Shown here in pieces: positions 28,211 to 35,651 of a DNA stretch of 57,269 nt. Below the pieces are notes generated by a model. That model searched no databases, had not been told where the DNA came from, and saw only the letters and a list, made by a program, of their open reading frames with translations. Position numbers and translations under genes: made by a program. The first letter of the stretch is position 1. Every line of letters starts with the position of its first letter. The stretch is from the NCBI RefSeq assembly GCF_029211265.1, contig NZ_JARGEL010000022.1:1-57269 (forward strand). The letters are read 5' to 3'. The stretch comes from Extensimonas soli. GTDB lineage: Bacteria > Pseudomonadota > Gammaproteobacteria > Burkholderiales > Burkholderiaceae_C.

Positions 28211-28773
28211 GCGCCTCGGAACTCACAAAACAAGAGCTGCCAGCGCTTGATTTATCTGCGCTAGAGCCTGTTTTGACCATTATTTCTGCGCAGCTGCTGC
28301 GGCGCGGCTGGATGCTCGCCACGGCCGAAAGCTGCACGGGCGGGCTGATCGCCGCGGCCTGCACCGAGCTCGCGGGTTCGAGTCAATGGTTCGAGCGCGG
28401 CTTCGTGAGCTATTCGAACGCCGCCAAGACCGAGCTGCTGGGCGTGGACGCGGCGCTGATCGCGCGCCACGGCGCCGTGAGCGAGCCCGTGGTGCGCGCC
28501 ATGGCCCGCGGCGCGCTCATGCACGCACACGCGCAGCTGAGCCTCGCCGTCACCGGCGTCGCGGGCCCGAGCGGCGGCAGCGCCGACAAGCCCGTGGGCA
28601 CGGTGTGGTTCGGCTGGTGCTTGCCCGGCGCCACGACCGGGCAGCCGCCGCTGCTGCACAGCGAGGTACGGCACTTCGCCGCGGACGGCCTGACCACACG
28701 CGCACAGATACGCGCCGCCACGGCGCAGCACGCGCTCGGCTGGCTGGCCGGGCGACTCGCGGCCTTGGACTGA
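28207..28773 (+). CDS. pncC: Nicotinamide-nucleotide amidohydrolase PncC (CinA C-terminal family)
   Basis: 188 aa. It deamidates nicotinamide mononucleotide in the pyridine nucleotide cycle. Motifs are TAESCTGGLIAAACTELAG with the active-site Ser, GFVSYSNAAKTELLGV and VTGVAGPSGGSADKPVGTV. It is the stand-alone form without the CinA N-terminal domain. About 20 residues before the conserved domain (ELPALDLSALEPVLTI) are encoded by a copy of the dispersed comamonad repeat, so the N-terminus was built from a repeat. Confidence 0.93.
   Translation: MSASELTKQELPALDLSALEPVLTIISAQLLRRGWMLATAESCTGGLIAAACTELAGSSQWFERGFVSYSNAAKTELLGVDAALIARHGAVSEPVVRAMARGALMHAHAQLSLAVTGVAGPSGGSADKPVGTVWFGWCLPGATTGQPPLLHSEVRHFAADGLTTRAQIRAATAQHALGWLAGRLAALD
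28226..28285. repeat. Dispersed comamonad-type repeat, copy 5, within pncC coding sequence
   Basis: AAGAGCTGCCAGCGCTTGAT, then GCGCTAGAGCCTGTTTTGAC, matches the reverse complement of the intergenic repeat. Here it is translated as part of the PncC N-terminus. Confidence 0.6.
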
Positions 28774-28801
28774 ACACAAACCGCAGATCGGCACCCCCAC
28801 C

Positions 28802-29206
28802 ATGACGGCATTGCGCAACACTCGGCTCAAGCGCTTCGGCGCCTGGCTGGCCTTGTGCGCGCTGCTGTGGAACCTGGGCGCGCCGCTGCTGTCGGCCTGG
28901 GCGCAATCCCGGGCCGCGGCCGACGCGCTGCCCTGGGACGAGCAGGTGTGCAGCGCCATGGGCACCATGCATGCGGGTGCGCCCGAACCGGCCGCACCGC
29001 ACGCGCCCGGCGCGCTGCTGTCGCCGCCACATTGCCCGCTGTGCGTGCTGCACGGCCACACGCCCGTGCTGCCTCCGGCGGCCGCGCCCCTCGTTATCGC
29101 CGCCGCGCAGGCACAGGCCCCGCCGCGGGGCCCTGCCGCGCAAGCGCCCCGCGCGCACGAGCCGCGGCGCGCGCACCGCACACGCGCACCTCCCGTTTTC
29201 TCCTGA
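28802..29206 (+). CDS. Small secreted/membrane protein, DUF2946-like
   Basis: 134 aa. An N-terminal hydrophobic segment (AWLALCALLWNLGAPLLSAW) looks like a signal peptide or anchor. A CPLCVLHGH motif follows near residue 80, and then an Ala/Pro/Arg-rich tail. DUF2946 proteins have this CPxC layout and often precede copper-related TonB receptors, which is the case here (receptor starts 108 bp downstream). A role in copper handling is inferred from context only; the family call is by eye. Confidence 0.65.
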   Translation: MTALRNTRLKRFGAWLALCALLWNLGAPLLSAWAQSRAAADALPWDEQVCSAMGTMHAGAPEPAAPHAPGALLSPPHCPLCVLHGHTPVLPPAAAPLVIAAAQAQAPPRGPAAQAPRAHEPRRAHRTRAPPVFS

Positions 29207-29313
29207 CCCCCCCGAGCCACCGCAGGCATGCGCCACGCGCGCATGGCCCTGCCCGTTTGCTTGCCGGCACTGTGTTTGCGCCGGAAAAAATCATTCGTAT
29301 TCAGGAGATTTCG

Positions 29314-31602
29314 ATGAAAACCCGTCCCCCCAAAGCCGAGCGTCTGGCGCTCGGCCTGATCGCCGCGGCGGTCTGCCAGGTCGTCGCCGCGCAGGAGGCG
29401 CAAAACGCGCCAGAAAGCACAGCGCCGCGCCTGCCGCAGGTCACCGTGACGGCGCCCAAGGCGACCAGCGCCGTCGCCACACCCGCAGCGCCCGAAGACC
29501 TGCCTGCGCTGCGCGCGTCCACCAGCGACACCGCGAGCCTGCTGCGCGACGTGCCGGGCGTGAGCCTGTACGGCGCCGGCGGCGTCTCCAGCCTGCCCGT
29601 GATCCACGGCCTGGCCGACGACCGGCTGCGCATCAAGCTCGAAGGCATGGACCTGATGGCCGCCTGCCCCAACCACATGAACCCGCCGCTGTCGTACATA
29701 GACCCAAGCAACGTGGGCAGCGTGCAGGTCTATGCCGGCATCGCGCCCGTGAGCGTGGGTGGCGACGCGATCGGCGGCGCCATCGTGGTCGAGCCACTGC
29801 CGCCGGTGTTCGCTGCGCCCGGCACGGGCCGCCTCACCACGGGCCAGGTCGGCACCTACTACCGCAGCAACGGCGACGCCGTGGGCGCCAACCTGCGTGC
29901 CAGCTACGCCACCGAGACCTTCAACCTCACCTACGCGGGCTCGATCGCGCAGTCCGACAACTACAAGGCCGGCGGCAACTTCAAGAACTACGACGCCACG
30001 GGCCGCCCCGGCCATACACTGGCGCGCGACGAGGTCGGCTCCACGGCCTACGAGACGCGCAACCACGAGCTCGGCGTGGCCTGGCGCGGCAGCGGCCAGC
30101 TCGTCGAGGCCAAGCTCGGCTTTCAGGACATGCCCTACCAGCTGTACCCGACCCAGCGCATGGACATGCTCGACAACACCCAGCACCGCATCAACCTGCG
30201 CTACCTGGGCCAGTTCGACTGGGGCGCGCTCGAGGCACGCGCCTACCATGAGAAGGTCGACCATTACATGGACTTTGGCGACGACAAGCGCTACTGGTAC
30301 GGCAGCGCCTCCAACGGCGCCGTGCCCTTCACGGGCTACCCCTGCTCCCCCATCGGCTCGACCTGCGCGGCGGGCATGCCCATGTACACGCAAAGCAAAA
30401 ACACCGGTGCGTCGCTCAAGGCCAGCATAGACATGGGCCCGCGCGACCTGCTGCGCGTAGGCGGCGAGCTGCAAAACTACCGCCTCGACGACTGGTGGCC
30501 CCCATCGGGCGGCGGCATGTGGCCCAACACCTTCTGGAACATCAACGACGGCAAGCGCGACCGCATCGGCCTGTTCGGCGAATGGGAGCGCCAGATCGAC
30601 GCGCAGTGGATGGCCCTGGTCGGCGCACGCTACGAGCACGTGAAAACGGACGCTGGCAATGTGCAGGGCTACAACATGATGTACAGCACCACTGCCTTCA
30701 ACACGAGCGACCGCAGCCGCAGCGACGACAACTGGAACCTCGCCGCCATCGCGCGCTACACGCCCGACACCACGCGCAGCGTAGAGTTCGGCTACGCCTT
30801 CAAGACGCGCTCGCCCAACCTCTACGAGCGCTATTCCTGGTCGAGCATGGGCATGGCTGCGGCGATGAACAACTTCGTCGGCGACGGCAACGGCTATTTC
30901 GGCAACCCGAACCTGCAGCATGAAATGGCGCACACCTTCTCGGCCACGTTCGACCTGCACGCCGCCGACCGCGAGTGGGAGTTCAAGGCCACGCCCTACT
31001 ACTCGCGCGTGAACAACTTCATCGACGCGGTGCAGTGGAGCGCCATGGGCAACGCCCCCACAACGATGCCCCTGCGCAACCAGTTCGTCGTTTTGCGCTA
31101 CGCCAACCAGAGCGCGCGCCTGTATGGCCTGGACCTCTCGGGCAAGATGCCGCTGGCCAAGACCGACTTCGGCCGCTTCGGGCTGCTCGGCCTGCTCAAC
31201 TACACCAACGGCAAGAACCGCGACACGGGCGACCATCTCTACAACATCATGCCGCTCAACGCCAAGCTGACGCTCACACACCAGTACGACAACTGGAGCA
31301 GCGGCCTCGAGCTGCAGATGGTCAAACGCAAGTCGCAGGTGTCGGACGTGCGCAACGAGCTGCAAACGCCGGGCTATGCGCTCTTCCACCTGCGCTCGAG
31401 CTACCGCTGGAAAAACGTGCGCGTGGATTTCGGCATCGAAAACCTGTTCGACAAGCTCTACTACCAGCCGCTCGGCGGCGCCTACCTGGGCCAGGGCACG
31501 ACCATGTCCATGAACCGGGAAAAAGCCGGCTCCACGCTCTGGGGCACCGGCGTGCCCGGCATGGGGCGCTCGGTCTACGCGGGCCTGACCGTGGACTTCT
31601 GA
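29314..31602 (+). CDS. TonB-dependent copper receptor (OprC/NosA type)
   Basis: 762 aa outer-membrane receptor. A signal peptide ends near AQEAQNAP. The plug follows with PQVTVTAPKA and LLRDVPGVSLYGAGGVSSLP. The segment AACPNHMNPPLSYIDPSNVG matches the copper-receptor subfamily motif. The barrel ends in Phe (YAGLTVDF), as expected for Bam-dependent assembly. Methionine-rich stretches (MNMM-like, near SSMGMAAAMNN) could bind Cu(I). AGGAG (29303-29307) lies 6 nt before the ATG. A rho-independent terminator follows at 31627. Substrate specificity is inferred from the subfamily. Confidence 0.9.
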   Translation: MKTRPPKAERLALGLIAAAVCQVVAAQEAQNAPESTAPRLPQVTVTAPKATSAVATPAAPEDLPALRASTSDTASLLRDVPGVSLYGAGGVSSLPVIHGLADDRLRIKLEGMDLMAACPNHMNPPLSYIDPSNVGSVQVYAGIAPVSVGGDAIGGAIVVEPLPPVFAAPGTGRLTTGQVGTYYRSNGDAVGANLRASYATETFNLTYAGSIAQSDNYKAGGNFKNYDATGRPGHTLARDEVGSTAYETRNHELGVAWRGSGQLVEAKLGFQDMPYQLYPTQRMDMLDNTQHRINLRYLGQFDWGALEARAYHEKVDHYMDFGDDKRYWYGSASNGAVPFTGYPCSPIGSTCAAGMPMYTQSKNTGASLKASIDMGPRDLLRVGGELQNYRLDDWWPPSGGGMWPNTFWNINDGKRDRIGLFGEWERQIDAQWMALVGARYEHVKTDAGNVQGYNMMYSTTAFNTSDRSRSDDNWNLAAIARYTPDTTRSVEFGYAFKTRSPNLYERYSWSSMGMAAAMNNFVGDGNGYFGNPNLQHEMAHTFSATFDLHAADREWEFKATPYYSRVNNFIDAVQWSAMGNAPTTMPLRNQFVVLRYANQSARLYGLDLSGKMPLAKTDFGRFGLLGLLNYTNGKNRDTGDHLYNIMPLNAKLTLTHQYDNWSSGLELQMVKRKSQVSDVRNELQTPGYALFHLRSSYRWKNVRVDFGIENLFDKLYYQPLGGAYLGQGTTMSMNREKAGSTLWGTGVPGMGRSVYAGLTVDF

Positions 31603-31626
31603 CGCGCGAGCGCGCCATCACCTCCC

Positions 31627-31651
31627 AAGGCCGCCCCGTGCGGCCTTTTTT
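31627..31651 (+). terminator. Rho-independent terminator after the TonB receptor
   Basis: AAGGCCGC and GCGGCCTT pair around a CCCGT-like loop, followed by a run of T. It starts 25 bp after the receptor stop and is a clean intrinsic terminator. Confidence 0.9.
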
Positions 31652-31705
31652 GATGAAATCGGGCTTTAGTCCCCGTTCAGAAAGCATGAGAAGCTATCAT
31701 TATGA
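31652..31705. repeat. Dispersed comamonad-type intergenic repeat, copy 6
   Basis: TGAAATCGGGCTTTAGTCC...GAAGCTATCATTATGAAA is a degenerate copy directly after the terminator. Confidence 0.5.
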
Positions 31706-31819
31706 AAGCATCCACGGTCTTTCACTGCGCTCCATCCAAGGGCATCTGCGCTGGCGGGAGCATCGGTCTTCAGGGGCTTTTATGATGGCCGGGAGCCCGC
31801 CACTCTTTCAGCCAGCCCC

Positions 31820-33511
31820 ATGCCAAAACGCCTGCCCACGCTGTTCCCGATCCGCTACACCGCACTGCTGCTGTGCGCGCTCGGCCTGCTGTGGGCCGGC
31901 GTGCTGGCCGCGCAGCGCCTGCAGGCCGGGCTCGCGCTGGGCTGGCCCACGGGCATGGCGCTCGCGCTGTGTGCGCTGCTGGTGCTGATTGGCCTTTATG
32001 ACCTGATCCAGCCGCACCACGCCATCCTGCGCAACTACCCCGTGATCGGGCATTTGCGCTACCTGCTCGAAGACATCCGCCCCGAAATCCGCCAGTATTT
32101 CATCGAAGGCGACCGTGAGGCCGAGCCGTTTTCGCGCGCGCAGCGCTCGCTGGTGTATCAGCGCGCCAAGGGCGAGCCCGACAACCGCCCGTTTGGCACC
32201 CTGCTCGACGTGAGCGACAGCGGCTACGAGTGGATCAACCACTCGCTCGCGCCCACGCGCATCGCTTCGCAAGACTTCCGCGTCTGGGTCGGCGGCACGC
32301 CGCAGCAGCCCTCGCCCTCGGTCAGCCCCTGCACGCAGCCGTATGCGATGAGCGTGTTCAACATCTCGGCGATGAGCTTTGGCGCGCTGTCAGCCAACGC
32401 GATTCTGGCGCTCAACCAGGGCGCAAAGATCGGCGGCTTTGCGCACGACACGGGCGAAGGCTCGATCTCGCGCCACCACCGCGTGCACGGCGGCGACCTG
32501 GTGTGGGAGATCGCCTCGGGCTACTTCGGCTGCCGCAACGCCGACGGCAGCTTCAACCCCGAGCGCTTTGCCGAGCAGGCGCACGCGCCGCAGGTCAAGA
32601 TGATCGAGCTCAAGCTCAGCCAGGGCGCCAAACCCGGCCAGGGCGGCATGCTGCTGGGCCCCAAGGTCACGCCCGAGATCGCCGAGGCGCGCGGCGTGCC
32701 CGCCTGGCAGGACTGCATCTCGCCGCCCAGCCACAGCGCGTTTGCCACGCCCGTGGAGCTGCTGCAGTTCATCGCACAGTTGCGCACGCTCTCGGGCGGC
32801 AAGCCCACGGGCTTCAAGCTGTGCATAGGCCACCCGTGGGAGTGGTTCGCCATCGCCAAGGCCATGCTCGAGACGGGCATCACGCCCGACTTCATCACCG
32901 TCGATGGCGCCGAGGGCGGCACGGGCGCGGCGCCGGTCGAGTTCAGCGACCACGTGGGCGCGCCGCTGCAAGAGGGCCTGCAACTGGTGCACAACACCCT
33001 CGTGGGCCTGAACCTGCGCGAGCGCGTGCGCATAGGCTGCGCGGGCAAAGTGGTGTCGGCGTTCGACCTTGCGCGCATGATCGCTTTGGGCGCCGACTGG
33101 TGCAATTCGGCGCGCGGCTTCATGATGGCGCTGGGCTGCGTGCAGGCGCAAAGCTGCCACACCGGCCGCTGCCCCACGGGCGTGGCCACGCAGGACGCGC
33201 GGCGCCAGCGCGCGCTGGTCGTGCCCGACAAGGCCCAGCGCGTGGCGCAGCTGCACCGCAGCACGCTGCACGCCTTCAAGGAGCTGCTGCAGGCCGCGGG
33301 CCTGTCGCACCCCAGCGAAATCACCGCCGAACACATCGTGCGCCGCACCAGCGCCACCGAGGTGCGCCCGCTGGCGCGCCTGCTCACGCCGCTGCTGCCC
33401 GGCGCACTGCTCGACACCGCGCCCGGTGCGCTCGACGCGCTGCCCAACCCCTACCGCCTGTATTGGCCCATGGCTGCCGCGCACAGCTTTCAGCCGACGC
33501 CGCAGCGGTAG
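31820..33511 (+). CDS. FMN-binding glutamate synthase family protein
   Basis: 563 aa. Two N-terminal membrane helices (about residues 13-30 and 42-60) precede a glutamate-synthase-like FMN domain with FNISAMSFGALSANAI, GGDLVWEIASGYFGCR, QGAKPGQGGMLLGPKV and TVDGAEGGTGAAP. The cysteines of CVQAQSCHTGRCP fit a [3Fe-4S] cluster. It lacks the glutaminase and C-terminal domains of GltB, so it is not a complete glutamate synthase. Members of this membrane-anchored branch have no settled substrate. The ATG at 31820 is well placed. Confidence 0.88.
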   Translation: MPKRLPTLFPIRYTALLLCALGLLWAGVLAAQRLQAGLALGWPTGMALALCALLVLIGLYDLIQPHHAILRNYPVIGHLRYLLEDIRPEIRQYFIEGDREAEPFSRAQRSLVYQRAKGEPDNRPFGTLLDVSDSGYEWINHSLAPTRIASQDFRVWVGGTPQQPSPSVSPCTQPYAMSVFNISAMSFGALSANAILALNQGAKIGGFAHDTGEGSISRHHRVHGGDLVWEIASGYFGCRNADGSFNPERFAEQAHAPQVKMIELKLSQGAKPGQGGMLLGPKVTPEIAEARGVPAWQDCISPPSHSAFATPVELLQFIAQLRTLSGGKPTGFKLCIGHPWEWFAIAKAMLETGITPDFITVDGAEGGTGAAPVEFSDHVGAPLQEGLQLVHNTLVGLNLRERVRIGCAGKVVSAFDLARMIALGADWCNSARGFMMALGCVQAQSCHTGRCPTGVATQDARRQRALVVPDKAQRVAQLHRSTLHAFKELLQAAGLSHPSEITAEHIVRRTSATEVRPLARLLTPLLPGALLDTAPGALDALPNPYRLYWPMAAAHSFQPTPQR

Positions 33512-33584
33512 CTTTGGTGTCACCGCTGCTTCGCGCGGGCAAGCGCATGCGCTACGCTCGGCTCTTTTGCATGCTTTTTGCCGC

Positions 33585-34502
33585 ATGACGCCCTTGTCTG
33601 CTACCACTGCCGCTACGGTTTTTGCTGCCCCCGCCCACCCACCCGAGACCTATGCCGCCTTCTTGCGCGCGCAGCTGCCGCGGCAGACGGGCAACGTCGT
33701 GCCGCATGAACTCGACGGCGAGCGCGTGTGGCTGAAAAAAGCCGGCGCGCCGCACAGCATGTGGCGCTACCGCGTGCTCGGCCTGGCGGCGCGCACGCTG
33801 CGCCTGGCGGCGCTGCAACCCGTGCCGAACCTGGGCGGCCAGCAGGCCATCGCCACCGAAGTGCGCCGCCTGCGCGCGCTGCACGCGCTGGGCCTGCGCG
33901 TGCCGCAGGTGCTGGCCGCCGAGCCCGAGGGCTTTCTGATGCAAAACCTCGCCACGCGCGGCACGCTGATCGACGAGATGGACGCCGCGCTAGCAGCCTG
34001 TCGGACTTTGGGCGTCGATAGCGAACATGCGCCGCCGCCGACGATTCCAAAGTCCGACAGGCTGCTAGGTGATGCGCAGACCATCCTCACGATCTGGCAG
34101 CAGGGCCTGCAGGCGCTCGCCAAGGTGCACGCCGCGGGCGCCTGCCTGAGCCAGGCCTTTGCACGCAACATGGTGCGCTGCAGCGACGGCGTGGTCGGTT
34201 TCCTCGACTTCGAGGAAGACCCGAGCGCCGTGCTGCCGCTGCCCCTGTGCCAGGCGCGCGACGCGCTGCACTATGCGCACTCCTGCGCCATTTACCTGGT
34301 CGAAAGCGGCGCCCTCGCCGCCGGCCATGCGCTGTGGGCCGACTGGCTCGCGCACAGCAGCCCCGCGATGCAAGCCGCGCTGGCAACCGACCTGCCGCGC
34401 CTGCACTGGCTGCGCCTGCTGCCCCAAAGCCGCAGCCTGGGGCGCGACCTGCAGCGCGTGCGCGCCGCCTACGACTTGCTGACCTGCGACGCCTCTGCCT
34501 GA
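33585..34502 (+). CDS. Kinase-fold protein (WaaP/RIO/APH-like) with in-frame element
   Basis: 305 aa. The N-terminal lobe has ELDGERVWLKKAG with a candidate ATP-binding Lys. A hinge LMQNLATRGTLIDE follows, then KVHAAGACLSQAFARNMV and GFLDFEEDPSAVL, where DFE can serve as the metal-binding motif. The substrate is unknown. Residues 137-161 (ACRTLGV...PKSDRLLG) come from a 71-bp derivative of the 161-bp element, in frame and in the same phase as in the kinase gene at 25479. The ATG at 33585 was chosen; no strong ribosome-binding site is seen. Confidence 0.7.
   Translation: MTPLSATTAATVFAAPAHPPETYAAFLRAQLPRQTGNVVPHELDGERVWLKKAGAPHSMWRYRVLGLAARTLRLAALQPVPNLGGQQAIATEVRRLRALHALGLRVPQVLAAEPEGFLMQNLATRGTLIDEMDAALAACRTLGVDSEHAPPPTIPKSDRLLGDAQTILTIWQQGLQALAKVHAAGACLSQAFARNMVRCSDGVVGFLDFEEDPSAVLPLPLCQARDALHYAHSCAIYLVESGALAAGHALWADWLAHSSPAMQAALATDLPRLHWLRLLPQSRSLGRDLQRVRAAYDLLTCDASA
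33990..34068. mobile_element. MITE-like element, 71-bp derivative of type B, in frame in a kinase-like gene
   Basis: Both ends of the 161-bp element are intact (CAGCCTGTCGGACTTTGG and inverted copy) between CTAG tetramers (33990-33993, 34065-34068). The centre, including the hairpin, is missing, so the element is shortened by 90 bp, a multiple of three. The net insertion with one CTAG is 75 bp, 25 codons. Confidence 0.88.
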
Positions 34503-34659
34503 ATCACCCGGCCCGGTGGTGTGCATCCCGCCGCTTGTCCTGAATCAAACACCATGTCTGCGCGCATGAACAGGTCATGCACTTGCCGGCACAATGCGCG
34601 TTTGCGGAGTGCAACCGCCGGGCATGCGCGGCAGTGACGTCAATGAATGGAGTGGGTCA

Positions 34660-35598
34660 ATGGAGTGGGATATGGACCTGAATGGAGCAAGCATCGTCAA
34701 GTGGGCCATCGTGGGGCTTTTGCTGGCCTGCGTGCTGTACGTGCATTTTCGCGGGCGCACGCGGCTGCCGTTCATGCGCCAGCTGTTCGACCATTCCTCG
34801 TTCGTCGCACCGATGAACGTCTTTCTCTACGCCTTTTCGGCCGTGCCCACGCGCGACGCCTACCTGCCCACGAGCCAGTTTCCGGGCCTGCAGACCATTG
34901 CCGACCACTGGGAAATGATCCGCGACGAGGCGCTCGCGCTGCGCGAACAGGGGCGCATCCGCGGCACCGACAAGAACGACGACGCAGGCTTCAACTCGTT
35001 TTTCAAAAACGGCTGGAAGCGCTTTTACCTCAAGTGGTATGAAATCAGCCCGCCCTCGGCCGCGGCCCTGTGCCCCAAGACCGTGGCGCTGCTGCGCGAC
35101 ATTCCCGGCGTCAAGGCCGCGATGTTTGCCGAGCTGCCGCCGGGCGGCAAGCTCAACATCCACCGCGACCCGTTCGGCGGCTCGCTGCGCTACCACCTGG
35201 GCCTGGCCACGCCCAACGACGAGCGCTGCTTCATCGAGGTCAACGGCGAGCCGCACGCCTGGCACGACGGCGAGGGCTTCGTGTTCGACGAAACCTTTTT
35301 GCACTGGGCCATCAACGGCACCGAGCGCAACCGCCTGATCCTGTTTTGCGACCTCGAGCGCCCCATGAAGTACCGCTGGGCCCAGGCCGTGAACCGCTGG
35401 CTGGGCCGCACGCTGCTGAGCGCCGCGGCCTCGCCCAACGACACCGGCGACAAAACCGGCGTCATCAACAAGATCTTCCGCATCTTCTGGTACGCGGGGC
35501 AATACCGGCGCCGGCTCAAGAGCTTCAGCAAGCCGTTGTATTACCTCATCAAGTACGGGCTGATCATCGCCCTGGTGGCGTTCATCATCTACCTCTGA
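34660..35598 (+). CDS. Aspartyl/asparaginyl beta-hydroxylase family dioxygenase (LpxO-like)
   Basis: 312 aa. An N-terminal membrane helix (WAIVGLLLACVLYVHF) precedes an Fe(II)/2-oxoglutarate dioxygenase domain with GGKLNIHRDPFGGSLRYHLGL and ETFLHWAINGTERNRLIL, giving the His-His-Arg set of the family. A C-terminal hydrophobic helix (LIIALVAFIIYL) is present. LpxO enzymes hydroxylate lipid A acyl chains; that substrate is likely but not certain. A short duplication AATGGAGTGGG upstream creates two start sites with ribosome-binding sites, 34660 and 34672; I list the first. Confidence 0.85.
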   Translation: MEWDMDLNGASIVKWAIVGLLLACVLYVHFRGRTRLPFMRQLFDHSSFVAPMNVFLYAFSAVPTRDAYLPTSQFPGLQTIADHWEMIRDEALALREQGRIRGTDKNDDAGFNSFFKNGWKRFYLKWYEISPPSAAALCPKTVALLRDIPGVKAAMFAELPPGGKLNIHRDPFGGSLRYHLGLATPNDERCFIEVNGEPHAWHDGEGFVFDETFLHWAINGTERNRLILFCDLERPMKYRWAQAVNRWLGRTLLSAAASPNDTGDKTGVINKIFRIFWYAGQYRRRLKSFSKPLYYLIKYGLIIALVAFIIYL

Positions 35599-35651
35599 GC
35601 GCAGCCGCCGTACACCGCGCGCCGCACGCACCATCCACCACGCGCCGCGCC

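Noticed and set aside
28261-31389. Very long minus-strand open frame (1042 codons) opposite pncC and the TonB receptor
   Set aside because: It is the mirror of strong plus-strand genes in high-GC codon use, is rich in His/Arg/Ala/Val and has no recognisable motif.
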